Of a stretch of DNA of 22,536 nt, positions 1 to 6,114 are shown piece after piece (position 1 is the stretch's first letter; every line of letters starts with the position of its first letter). The position numbers and the translations under genes were made by a program. Under the pieces are notes generated by a model that was given only the letters and a program-made list of their open reading frames with translations, made no database searches and was not told the DNA's origin. The DNA comes from Firmicutes bacterium UBA4975 (GTDB lineage Bacteria; Bacillota; Proteinivoracia; UBA4975). The stretch is taken from contig DGZR01000067.1 of the NCBI GenBank assembly GCA_002397155.1, positions 1-22,536 on the forward strand, written 5' to 3'.

Positions 1-803
1 GACTGATTAGACCAGCGCTTGTCGGTGTACTTGTATGTGGTTGAAAAGGGTACCGACTGGTAAGTCTTGACGCTTTCCAGGGTGCGGACATGGAGTTTTG
101 CTTCTGCTGTGACCAGGTTCAGGACCTGGCCCACTTTTAAGACGGGATCCTCCTTGAGAACGGGATTGGCCTTTTTTAGATCGCTCTCGCTGATATTCGC
201 ACCCCGGGAAATGGACCAGAGACTGTCCCCCTTGGACACCGCATAGGATTGGGCGGCCTCTTGGCCCTGCAAGACATAGTCCACCGCCGCTTCCACAGTA
301 TAAATATCTTCCGGACTGACGACCTGGGCGCATACTTCCACCGGATCAATTATCTCTGCTTTGAGCAGGACCCGGTTATCCGATTGGTGAAAAAAGGAGT
401 TTGCCACTCTTAGGAGTACTTCCTGGGCCTGTTCTTCCGTAGCGGTCCAGACCAAGGCTTCGTCCCTGACGGCAATCGCCCAGCCCAGGGTTGAATAAGA
501 AAGCCTGGCTGCCAGGGCGGTTTTGAGGGATGGGGTATCGGCCTTGGCCTCCGCCTGCAATTCCCGGCAGGCGGACACTTCTTCCTTGAATTGCAGACTC
601 AACCCTACCCGAGCTTCTTCTTCCCGCAAAAAGTCTGCGAGCAGGTCGGCGTACTCGGCAAAATTCTCGACGGTCCCCACAGCCTCTCCGTCCACATACA
701 CCCTGTACACAAAAGCCGGTTGGTAAAACGCATAGGCTGCCGAGCCAACTGCAATGACTGCGACAAAGAGGGCAATAAGCCCCAACAGTAACTTTTTCTT
801 CAT
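1..803 (-). CDS. LysM/G5-domain cell-wall protein, probable M23 peptidase (N-terminal part)
   Basis: An open frame starts at the ATG at 801-803 and runs off the left edge without a stop, giving 267 residues. A good ribosome binding site (GGAGAGAGGTGG) lies just upstream. Residues 5-26 form a lysine-led hydrophobic segment, a signal peptide or N-terminal anchor. Residues about 187-231 read as a LysM repeat (YAVSKGDSLWSIS, then a final LKVGQVLNLV), which binds peptidoglycan glycans. From about residue 232 the sequence (VTAEAKLHVRT... and KTYQSVPFSTTYKY) looks like the start of a G5 domain. In Clostridia the order signal, LysM, G5 is often followed by an M23 LytM endopeptidase domain; that end lies outside the window, so the peptidase part is inference. 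Residues 27-185 match no family I recognise. It lies downstream of the tRNA operon terminator on the same strand. Confidence 0.8.
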   Translation of the reverse strand, partial: MKKKLLLGLIALFVAVIAVGSAAYAFYQPAFVYRVYVDGEAVGTVENFAEYADLLADFLREEEARVGLSLQFKEEVSACRELQAEAKADTPSLKTALAARLSYSTLGWAIAVRDEALVWTATEEQAQEVLLRVANSFFHQSDNRVLLKAEIIDPVEVCAQVVSPEDIYTVEAAVDYVLQGQEAAQSYAVSKGDSLWSISRGANISESDLKKANPVLKEDPVLKVGQVLNLVTAEAKLHVRTLESVKTYQSVPFSTTYKYTDKRWSNQ

Positions 804-889
804 TGGCCACCTCTCTCCAGCGCGTGACGCGGGTTTCCTAAGCTATTCGCCCTTAAACCCGGTAATTCCTCCTGGTAATTTTTAAAAAA

Positions 890-921
890 AAACCGCCCGA
901 AGGGTTTCGGAACGGCCTTTT
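890..921 (-). terminator. Rho-independent terminator of the tRNA operon
   Basis: On the minus strand CCGTTCCGAA and TTCGGGCGG pair around a short ACCC loop, with one bulged T, and a run of T residues follows. It sits just past the last tRNA (Thr) and before the LysM protein gene, so it should end the tRNA transcript. Confidence 0.75.
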
Positions 922-928
922 TTTAAAA

Positions 929-1004
929 TGGAGCCGGCGATGGGACTTGAACCCGCAACCTGCTGATTACGATTCAGCTGCTCTGCCAGTTGAGCTACGC
1001 CGGC
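929..1004 (-). tRNA. tRNA-Thr (anticodon CGT)
   Basis: A full cloverleaf of 76 nt includes an encoded CCA. The acceptor is GCCGGCG/CGCCGGC, the anticodon stem GCTGA/TCAGC, and the loop ATCGTAA places CGT at positions 34-36, reading ACG. The T-arm contains GGTTCAAGTCC. It is the last gene of the five-tRNA cluster. Confidence 0.95.
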
Positions 1005-1013
1005 AGAAAAAAG

Positions 1014-1089
1014 TGGTGCCGCAGGGCAGAATTGAACTGCCGACACGTGGATTTTCAGTCCACTGCTCTACCGACTGAGCTACCGCGGC
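1014..1089 (-). tRNA. tRNA-Phe (anticodon GAA)
   Basis: Cloverleaf of 76 nt with encoded CCA. The acceptor is GCCGCGG/CTGCGGC with one G-U pair, the anticodon stem GTGGA/TCCAC, and the loop CTGAAAA gives GAA. It is fourth in the tRNA operon. Confidence 0.95.
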
Positions 1090-1096
1090 AAAAAAG

Positions 1097-1173
1097 TGGC
1101 GGAGCTGACGGGAGTCGAACCCGCGATCTCCTGCGTGACAGGCAGGCATGTTAGGCCACTACACCACAGCTCC
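1097..1173 (-). tRNA. tRNA-Asp (anticodon GTC)
   Basis: Cloverleaf of 77 nt with encoded CCA. The acceptor is GGAGCTG/CAGCTCC with discriminator G, the anticodon stem CCTGC/GCAGG, and the loop CTGTCAC gives GTC. It is third in the tRNA operon. Confidence 0.95.
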
Positions 1174-1177
1174 GCTT

Positions 1178-1254
1178 TGGTGACCCCTAGGGGATTCGAA
1201 CCCCTGAATGCCAGCGTGAAAGGCTGGTGAGTTAAGCCGCTTCTCCAAGGGGCC
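1178..1254 (-). tRNA. tRNA-Glu (anticodon TTC)
   Basis: Cloverleaf of 77 nt with encoded CCA. The acceptor is GGCCCCT/AGGGGTC with one G-U pair, the anticodon stem CCAGC/GCTGG, and the loop CTTTCAC gives TTC. It is second in the tRNA operon. Confidence 0.95.
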
Positions 1255-1259
1255 TAAAA

Positions 1260-1335
1260 TGGCGAGCCATGATGGATTCGAACCATCGACACCCTGATTA
1301 AAAGTCAGGTGCTCTGCCAACTGAGCTAATGGCTC
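1260..1335 (-). tRNA. tRNA-Lys (anticodon TTT)
   Basis: Cloverleaf of 76 nt with encoded CCA. The acceptor is GAGCCAT/ATGGCTC, the anticodon stem CCTGA/TCAGG, and the loop CTTTTAA gives TTT. It is the first gene of the cluster, starting a few bases past the predicted transcription start. Confidence 0.95.
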
Positions 1336-1348
1336 CAGACACTATAAG

Positions 1349-1377
1349 AGAATACTATAGAAATTTTTTGGTGTCAA
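1349..1377 (-). promoter_or_regulatory. Vegetative promoter of the tRNA operon
   Basis: On the minus strand a perfect -35 box TTGACA (1377-1372) is followed by a 17-nt spacer and a -10 box TATTCT (1354-1349). Transcription should begin around 1342, about 7 nt before tRNA-Lys. I see no terminator between rplI and this promoter, so the ribosomal operon may also read into the tRNAs. Confidence 0.8.
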
Positions 1378-1395
1378 CCCCTGACCTTGGCTGAC

Positions 1396-1839
1396 CTAAC
1401 CGGCTTCTACCGCCAGGGAAAGATTGGCCGTGACTTGGGGATGGAGGCGGATTTCTAGTTCGTAGCGCCCGAGCTGCCGGATGGGCTCGGCCAGGATGAT
1501 CTTGCGCCGATCCACTTTTACCCCCATTTTCGCCATCTCGTCAGCGATATCCTTACTGGTGACCGAACCGAATAAGCGCCCTCCTTCGCCGGCTTTGACC
1601 AGATGGCGCAGGTTTAGGCTTTCAATTTTTCCTTTTAGGGCGGTAAATTTCGCCAGCTCCCGCTCGTCTTTTTTGCTGCTCTGTTCTTGCTGTTTTTCCA
1701 GGCTCTTTAACGAAGCGCTGTCGGCGGCCACCGCCAATCCCCTGGGCAGCAGGTAGTTTCGGGCGTAACCGTCGGACACTTCCTTGATCTGGCCGGGGTT
1801 GCCCACCCCTTTTACCTTTTCTTTGAGAATGACCTTCAT
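1396..1839 (-). CDS. rplI: Ribosomal protein bL9
   Basis: This 147-residue protein has the usual length and layout of bL9. The N-terminal domain begins MKVILKEKVKGVGNPGQI and continues VSDGYARNYLLPRGLA, the signature that binds 23S rRNA. A charged helix (about residues 40-75, SLEKQQEQSSKKDEREL) links it to the C-terminal domain, which includes the LFGSVTSKDIADEM stretch. L9 sits on the 50S subunit near the L1 stalk and helps maintain reading frame. The ribosome binding site AGGGGGG lies a few bases before the ATG. It is the last gene of the rpsF operon. Confidence 0.97.
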   Translation of the reverse strand: MKVILKEKVKGVGNPGQIKEVSDGYARNYLLPRGLAVAADSASLKSLEKQQEQSSKKDERELAKFTALKGKIESLNLRHLVKAGEGGRLFGSVTSKDIADEMAKMGVKVDRRKIILAEPIRQLGRYELEIRLHPQVTANLSLAVEAG

Positions 1840-1874
1840 AAAAGACCCCCCTAAATCAGCGGGATGCCGCCGGG

Positions 1875-2186
1875 CTACTCATTTTTTTGGCGACCCCGCC
1901 AGTAGTCCAGCAGTTCCGCCTCAAAATGGCGCAAACTGTTATCGGGATTGACTGCTCTTTCCTGCAATTTTTCTTCTACCGCCAGATCCAAGCTGCGGAT
2001 GCTTACCCCCAGGCGGTCCGCCATGCTAAAGAGTATCACTACGGCCGCGCTCAGGGCGTCCAGGACGTTGTCCTCCTGGCCCCGGTACAGACCGGAAAAC
2101 AATTCGGCGGTGGCAGAAAGCAATTGCACCTTTAGGCCCTCGATGATCTTCAGGTTGCGGGCGATATCGATACGGTTCGCGGTCAT
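1875..2186 (-). CDS. MazG-like family protein
   Basis: This 103-residue protein resembles the short MazG-like proteins of Bacillota. The first half (IDIARNLKIIEGLKVQLLSATAELF) and the following DALSAAVVILFSMADRLGVSI form two helices like the start of the all-alpha MazG fold. MazG enzymes hydrolyse nucleoside triphosphates to monophosphates with acidic metal-binding ExxE and ExxD motifs. Those motifs are incomplete here, so catalysis is doubtful and a structural or regulatory role is possible. It lies between rpsR and rplI, separated from rpsR by a hairpin (2209-2228). A ribosome binding site GGAGGGG precedes the ATG. The family call rests on recognised pattern only. Confidence 0.7.
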   Translation of the reverse strand: MTANRIDIARNLKIIEGLKVQLLSATAELFSGLYRGQEDNVLDALSAAVVILFSMADRLGVSIRSLDLAVEEKLQERAVNPDNSLRHFEAELLDYWRGRQKNE

Positions 2187-2208
2187 TTACTCCCCTCCAG
2201 GACAAAAC

Positions 2209-2228
2209 AAGGGCAATTGCTTGCCCTT
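2209..2228 (-). terminator. Intercistronic hairpin between rpsR and the MazG-like gene
   Basis: An 8-bp perfect stem (AAGGGCAA/TTGCCCTT) with a 4-nt loop lies in the 46-bp gap. On the minus strand it is followed by GTTTTG, a weak T tract, so it could act as a partial terminator or an RNA processing or stability element that lowers expression of the two downstream genes. Confidence 0.45.
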
Positions 2229-2232
2229 TTAA

Positions 2233-2460
2233 TCATTCCGTTGTATATGGCATAAGGGCCATGTAGCGGGCGCGTTTAATCGCCAAAGTTAGCTGGCGCT
2301 GGTGTCCGGCGCAGTTTCCCGTAATCCGCCTGGGCAGAATTTTACCCCGTTCGGAAATGAAACGCCTGAGCTTATCGGCGCTTTTATAGTCGATGTGAGC
2401 TACCTTATCTACGCAGAAGCTGCATACCCGTTTGCGTTTTCTGCCTCTTTCTTTGCGCAC
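2233..2460 (-). CDS. rpsR: Ribosomal protein bS18 (zinc-binding type)
   Basis: This 75-residue protein matches bS18 throughout: HIDYKSADKLRRFISERGKI, LPRRITGNC, and the basic C-terminal helix LAIKRARYMALMPY. S18 pairs with S6 on the 30S platform. Cys13, Cys16, Cys50 and His53 form a CxxC...CxxH set, marking the zinc-binding version of the protein; many bacteria carry a version without these ligands. It is third in the rpsF-ssb-rpsR operon, the standard order in Bacillota. Confidence 0.97.
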   Translation of the reverse strand: MRKERGRKRKRVCSFCVDKVAHIDYKSADKLRRFISERGKILPRRITGNCAGHQRQLTLAIKRARYMALMPYTTE

Positions 2461-2475
2461 CTGGCTGCCTCCAAT

Positions 2476-2874
2476 CTAAAATGGAATTTCTTCGTCGCCG
2501 CCTGGGTCGGTGCCGTACTGTTCAAAACCGGAGCCGGCTGCCCGCCCCCCCCCCTCGCCCTTGCGGTCAAGAAAGCGAACGTTGTCGGCGACTACTTCGG
2601 TCATGTACCGGCGCTGGCCTTCCTGCTCGTAAGTCCTGACCTGAATTCTTCCCTCGACTGCCACCAAGCTGCCCTTGCCCAGGTAGCTGGCGCAATTTTC
2701 AGCTTGTTTCCGCCAGACGACGATGGGGATAAAATCCGTTTCCTTTTCTCCGTCCTTGTTGGTAAAAGGGCGGTCTACCGCGAGGGTGAAGGATGCCACA
2801 GGAATTCCCGAAGGAATGTACTTCAATTCCGGATCCCTGGTCAACCGGCCTATTAGAATCACCCGGTTTAACAA
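2476..2874 (-). CDS. ssb: Single-stranded DNA-binding protein
   Basis: This 132-residue protein has the OB-fold of bacterial SSB in residues 1-105 (MLNRVILIGRLTRDPEL at the start, VVWRKQAENCASYLGKGS in the middle, YMTEVVADNVRFL at its end). A short glycine-rich linker follows, and the protein ends in the acidic tip DEEIPF that recruits repair and replication partners. It coats single-stranded DNA as a tetramer at the fork. The linker is short compared with the typical Bacillus protein. Within the linker codons the minus strand carries a run of ten G (2545-2554). The gene lies between rpsF and rpsR. Confidence 0.97.
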   Translation of the reverse strand: MLNRVILIGRLTRDPELKYIPSGIPVASFTLAVDRPFTNKDGEKETDFIPIVVWRKQAENCASYLGKGSLVAVEGRIQVRTYEQEGQRRYMTEVVADNVRFLDRKGEGGGRAAGSGFEQYGTDPGGDEEIPF

Positions 2875-2894
2875 AAAATCATCTCCCCTCCGAA

Positions 2895-3185
2895 CTATTC
2901 ATCTTCCCGGATAATTATATGGCGCAGGACACCGGCGGTAATCTTGATTACCCGGTCCAGTTCAGCCACTACCTGGGGGGTGCCGGAAAAATGCAGCTCG
3001 ATGTAATTGCCTTCGTTAAAATCAGCGATCTCATACGCAAGGCGCTTTTTACCCCATTTGTTTACGTCTCCTGTAACCTGGCCGCCCTGTTCGGCAATGA
3101 TGGCGGCGACTCTTTCCTGTAGGGCGTCAACCTGCTCTTCTTCGAAATCGGGCTGGACAATGTAGAGAAATTCGTAATTTCGCAA
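2895..3185 (-). CDS. rpsF: Ribosomal protein bS6
   Basis: This 96-residue protein is a complete bS6: MRNYEFLYIVQPDFEEEQV at the N terminus, WGKKRLAYEIADFNEGNYIELHF in the core and VLRHIIIRED at the end. S6 forms a heterodimer with S18 on the 30S platform. It is the first gene of the operon and is preceded by an AGGAGGAGGTGA ribosome binding site, a structured leader (3209-3236) and a promoter (3251-3278). Confidence 0.97.
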   Translation of the reverse strand: MRNYEFLYIVQPDFEEEQVDALQERVAAIIAEQGGQVTGDVNKWGKKRLAYEIADFNEGNYIELHFSGTPQVVAELDRVIKITAGVLRHIIIREDE

Positions 3186-3208
3186 AACCTATCACCTCCT
3201 CCTGTGGA

Positions 3209-3236
3209 CTGGCGGCTTCAATTGCAATTGAAGCAG
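3209..3236 (-). promoter_or_regulatory. rpsF leader hairpin with bulged CCGC (candidate S6:S18 autoregulatory element)
   Basis: In the rpsF 5' leader the minus strand forms CTG / CTTCAA TTGCAA TTGAAG / CCGC / CAG: an upper 6-bp stem, a lower 3-bp stem and a 3'-side bulge containing CCG. The S6:S18 complex is known to repress its own mRNA by binding a hairpin with a bulged CCG that mimics its 16S site. The geometry fits, but the lower stem is short and only comparison with relatives could confirm it. Confidence 0.45.
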
Positions 3237-3250
3237 GGGGGCAATTAAAC

Positions 3251-3278
3251 ATTATAGCATAAAGGCCGTCCCATGCAA
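3251..3278 (-). promoter_or_regulatory. Promoter of the rpsF-ssb-rpsR operon
   Basis: On the minus strand a -35-like TTGCAT (3278-3273), a 16-nt spacer and a perfect -10 TATAAT (3256-3251) lie just past the DUF951 stop codon. The start would be near 3244, giving a leader of about 60 nt that includes the CCG-bulge hairpin. Confidence 0.75.
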
Positions 3279-3279
3279 G

Positions 3280-3468
3280 TTAACCTGGGGACAAGCGCTT
3301 GCGGATCGATTTTTCTGCTTGCTTTCGGGGAATCAGCACACTGCGCCCGCAGTTCTGGCACTGCAGGCGAAAATCCATGCCTACTCTTAGAATTTTCCAC
3401 TGGTTAGCCCCGCAGGGATGGGGTTTTTTTAGCTGGACAATGTCTCCCGGCGTGTAGATGACGTCCAC
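3280..3468 (-). CDS. DUF951 family protein
   Basis: This 62-residue protein matches the DUF951 family, widespread and uncharacterised in Bacillota: PGDIVQLKKPHPCGANQW, then GMDFRLQCQNCGRSVLIPRKQ. The CQNCG pair suggests a metal or nucleic acid contact, but no function is established. The start is GTG at 3466-3468. It follows the upstream stop codon in frame as TAG-GAG-GTG, so the ribosome binding site AGGAG abuts the start codon with no spacer. No other ATG, GTG or TTG is available nearby, so translation probably depends on coupling to the upstream gene. Confidence 0.9.
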   Translation of the reverse strand: MDVIYTPGDIVQLKKPHPCGANQWKILRVGMDFRLQCQNCGRSVLIPRKQAEKSIRKRLSPG

Positions 3469-3471
3469 CTC

Positions 3472-4059
3472 CTACAGGAAGAAAAAAGCGAAAAAATCTG
3501 CCATGGCTTGGACCAGGGGTTGGAGTAAGGGAACCAGGCTGGAATCAGCCGTCGCCAGGGCCAGCACTTCCCCCCCCTTACCCGGGAGGAGCAAGGGCCC
3601 CAGGGTCAAGAACAAGATGGCGGCGAACAGCCCGGTGGCGGCCCCGACGGCTAACCCCCCGATTTGAGAGGCCGGCGCCCTGGCTTTTTCTACGAGTTTT
3701 AGGGCAAGGAAAAGAGTGGCAAAGATGAGGCAAAAGGCGGTGGCTCTAAGAGCCAAGCCAATCAGGGAAAAAAGGGGATCGCCGGTAACCGCTTCTAGGG
3801 CCAGCAGCCGTCCCCAGGGTCCCAAGTGGGGAGGTAAGCCGCCGACAGGCAGGGCCCGGCGGCCAAACCCGACAGCGAAGACCGGTTCCAGGGCGGGTTT
3901 TAAGTAAAGGGCGCACTTAGCCGTCCCGAAAAGAGCGGCAAGGGCCAGTCCGGCCAGGGTGGAAAAGCGATACAGGGCCCGGCGGAAGCCCGCCAGGTAC
4001 CCGGCCGCTCCTCCCCAAGCCAGGGCAGAGACTAGGAAATAATCAAGCCAGGGCAACAT
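3472..4059 (-). CDS. CvpA-family membrane protein
   Basis: This 195-residue protein is strongly hydrophobic. An N-terminal MLPWLDYFLVSALAWGGAAGYLAGFRRALYRF segment matches the CvpA start (aromatic/acidic residue, glycine-rich helix, then a basic GFRR turn). Further membrane helices lie around residues 31-45, 100-122 and 135-155. CvpA proteins are inner-membrane proteins linked to colicin V export in E. coli and to envelope homeostasis; their molecular function is unclear. The family call is moderately firm. The ATG at 4057-4059 is preceded by ten consecutive G and then ATATTTTTT, an unusual homopolymeric ribosome binding site. Confidence 0.7.
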   Translation of the reverse strand: MLPWLDYFLVSALAWGGAAGYLAGFRRALYRFSTLAGLALAALFGTAKCALYLKPALEPVFAVGFGRRALPVGGLPPHLGPWGRLLALEAVTGDPLFSLIGLALRATAFCLIFATLFLALKLVEKARAPASQIGGLAVGAATGLFAAILFLTLGPLLLPGKGGEVLALATADSSLVPLLQPLVQAMADFFAFFFL

Positions 4060-4086
4060 AAAAAATATCCCCCCCCCCGGGCCGCA

Positions 4087-4431
4087 TTAGCGCCAAACCA
4101 GGATGGCCACCGCCGCCGGGACGGGGGGCCACACCGTCCCTTGCAGGTAATTTTCCACCACGGCAATGACAAGGACGCAAACAGCCGCCACAGCCAAAAA
4201 AAGCAGGGTTTCACGCAGGTAGTCCTCAAAAAAAACGTAATTTCTCTCTTTGCGCTTAATAAGAGCGGCGATTCCGTCCACCAGCACTTTACTGAGAGCA
4301 AAAACCAAGAAAGCCTGAAGCCAGGGATCGAGGCCAAGGGATAAAAGCAAGCGCCAGACCAAGGCGGCCACAGCCAGCACCCCGCCCAAGCGGACTAAGA
4401 ACATCCCCGCGCCCTTTCCCCAGCTTTTCAC
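4087..4431 (-). CDS. Unrecognised small membrane protein
   Basis: This 114-residue protein matches no family I know. It has hydrophobic segments at about residues 10-30 (FLVRLGGVLAVAALVWRLLL), 33-52 (DPWLQAFLVFALSKVLVDGI) and 72-92 (LLFLAVAAVCVLVIAVV), with a charged KRKERNYVFFEDYLRE loop between the last two. I chose the GTG at 4429-4431, which shares its G with the upstream TAG stop (TAGTG), because AGGTGG lies five bases before it; a GTG nine bases upstream has no site. The gene is translationally coupled to the YkvI-like gene, and 27 bp separate it from the CvpA-like gene. Confidence 0.7.
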   Translation of the reverse strand: MKSWGKGAGMFLVRLGGVLAVAALVWRLLLSLGLDPWLQAFLVFALSKVLVDGIAALIKRKERNYVFFEDYLRETLLFLAVAAVCVLVIAVVENYLQGTVWPPVPAAVAILVWR

Positions 4432-5444
4432 TAAAACCACCTGTTTCCGCCAGTAATTTTTAGATTTCTAAAGCTATAATAGCATAAACCGGCCAGGAGG
4501 ACTACATTGCCAAGCCCCAATAAGGGATAGAGAACCCTGACTAATCTGGCAAAGCCCCCTTGGGCGATGGCAAAACCCAGGACGCTAGTGCCAAAAACCG
4601 TCGGCCAATACCCCAGCCCGTCCGCCATCCTGCTGGCCAAGCCGTGGATGTTGGCCAGAGCTGTAGTGAGTACCGCCGCCAAGAGAACCAAGGCGTAAAG
4701 CCACTGCCACTTACCCAGCCATACTTGGGCCAGGCTAAGGAGGGGAATTTCTCCTGCCGCCAGCCCCCGGGTCGCCCCGTATATGAGCAAGAGCAGCAGG
4801 CCCACCATTAGGCCGCCCAGCCCTCCCCCCAGGAGCGCGGTCTTGCGGTCTAGCTGCTCCTTTAGGGTGCTCAGGGCGACTCCGGCGATGGCCGTGTTAA
4901 AAGAGACGTAGAGCAGGGCTGAGCTAAAAGGTCCTCGGGCCGCCATCCCCAGGGCGGGAACGGCAATCTGGACCAGGCAGAGGGCGGCAATGAGCAGGGC
5001 CATGCCGGGAACCAGCCAGCAATTGGCCCGAAGAAATCCCTTTCCCCCCGTTCTCAGGAGCAGGGCTGAGAGGGCTAAAAAGCCCAGGCAGCCCAAGGGG
5101 TAACCCGGGCCCCAGCCGCCGAGGACAGTGGCGCCGGCCGCGGTCATGACCCCTACTCCCGCCAGGAGGGTGACCATAAATACTTGATCCATCAGAAATA
5201 CTAACCACTTCCACGGCAACAATACCCGGAGGAGGTCGGCGTAAGAATAAACCGGGTGGCTGAGGGTAACCTGTAGTATTACAACCCCAACCCAGGTAAA
5301 GAGCAGGGTGGCCAAAAGCACCCCCCCCAGACCGCCCCGGCCGAACCTGGTAAAAAAGTCCACCACCTCGCGGCCGGTGGCAAAACCGGCCCCGATCACT
5401 GCGCCGGCGAAGGCCATGGCCACCGCCAGAGAATTCTTTCCCAT
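4431..5444 (-). CDS. YkvI-like membrane transporter
   Basis: This 337-residue integral membrane protein has about ten hydrophobic helices. The first helix, AVAMAFAGAVIGAGFATGREVVDFFTRFG, carries the GAGFATGxE motif that marks the YkvI family, related to APC-type amino acid transporters. A second conserved-looking stretch is LLYVSFNTAIAGVALSTLKEQLD. The substrate is unknown. I chose the ATG at 5442-5444, six bases after GAGGTG; a GTG three codons upstream lies inside that ribosome binding site. It is the first gene of a minus-strand group and diverges from yyaC, with 94 bp between the two starts. Confidence 0.8.
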   Translation of the reverse strand: MGKNSLAVAMAFAGAVIGAGFATGREVVDFFTRFGRGGLGGVLLATLLFTWVGVVILQVTLSHPVYSYADLLRVLLPWKWLVFLMDQVFMVTLLAGVGVMTAAGATVLGGWGPGYPLGCLGFLALSALLLRTGGKGFLRANCWLVPGMALLIAALCLVQIAVPALGMAARGPFSSALLYVSFNTAIAGVALSTLKEQLDRKTALLGGGLGGLMVGLLLLLIYGATRGLAAGEIPLLSLAQVWLGKWQWLYALVLLAAVLTTALANIHGLASRMADGLGYWPTVFGTSVLGFAIAQGGFARLVRVLYPLLGLGNVVLLAGLCYYSFRNLKITGGNRWF

Positions 5445-5538
5445 AAAAAGCACCTCAAGGGCAATTTATTCGGCGGCCAGGCATTTTATGAAGCTTTGGT
5501 TCATAAGGATTACTAGCCCAGCGGAAGTGGAGGGTGTT

Positions 5539-6114
5539 ATGGCTAAAAACTGTTCCCTGCCCCAGCACTATGCCCGAATAAAATACAATCAGCCCAATGC
5601 CCCGGAAGCGATCAGCCAGGCCCTGGCTTCGCTTTTTCCCTTCAGCCTCCCCCCCCAGGACATCCTCGTCCTCTGCATCGGCACCGATCGCTCCACCGGC
5701 GACAGCCTGGGGCCGTTGACCGGCAGCAAACTGCTGGCCCAAGCCCCCCCCTTTCGCGTGCTAGGCTGCCTGGAAGAGCCTGTTCACGCCGCCAACCTGG
5801 CAGAAACCCTGGAGGAGATTCAGACCCGCCCCCCCGCTTGGACGGTGGCCATCGATGCCTCCCTGGGCAGTATGGAAGGAGTGGGCCTGGTCAATATCGG
5901 GCCGGGAGCCCTGCAGCCCGGAGCTGGCGTCTACAAGCGGCTGCCCCAAGTGGGCAATGTATACATCACGGGCATCGTCAACGTGGGCGGTTTTATGGAG
6001 TACTTCGTCCTGCAAAACACCCGGCTTTCCCTGGTGAGTAAAATGGCGGACGTCATCTGCACGGGGCTATTCCTCGCTATTTCGGGCAAGAACCAAAAAG
6101 CCGGGCAACGCTGA
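5539..6114 (+). CDS. yyaC: Spore protease-like protein YyaC
   Basis: This 191-residue protein matches the YyaC (DUF1256) family: DILVLCIGTDRSTGDSLGPLTGSKL near residue 35, then VLGCLEEPVHAANL, AIDASLGS and VGNVYITGIVNVGGFMEYFVLQNTRL. The fold resembles the GPR spore protease and hydrogenase-maturation peptidases, and in Bacillus the gene is expressed in the forespore. The open frame extends 77 codons upstream, but the ATG at 5539 follows GGAGGGTGTT and begins the family-like sequence. It is the only gene here on the plus strand left of oriC, so it faces the fork. Its stop codon lies in the loop of a terminator hairpin. Confidence 0.92.
   Translation: MAKNCSLPQHYARIKYNQPNAPEAISQALASLFPFSLPPQDILVLCIGTDRSTGDSLGPLTGSKLLAQAPPFRVLGCLEEPVHAANLAETLEEIQTRPPAWTVAIDASLGSMEGVGLVNIGPGALQPGAGVYKRLPQVGNVYITGIVNVGGFMEYFVLQNTRLSLVSKMADVICTGLFLAISGKNQKAGQR

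Noticed and set aside
203..212. CCCGGGAAAT here and at 19021-19030 resemble the Noc binding site ATTTCCCGGGAAAT.
   Set aside because: Only ten of fourteen bases match, both lie inside coding sequence, and such GC-rich 10-mers are expected by chance in this composition.
376..810. Minus-strand frame of 144 codons near the left edge.
   Set aside because: It is out of frame with the LysM/G5 protein, which has the signal segment, ribosome binding site and recognisable domains.
2302..2856. Plus-strand frame of 184 codons.
   Set aside because: It is antisense to rpsR and ssb; no ribosome binding site or family similarity.
5481..5509. GCATT and CATAAGG upstream of yyaC as a forespore sigma-G promoter.
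   Set aside because: The -10-like part lacks the required TA at its end and the spacing is short; the match is too weak to list.
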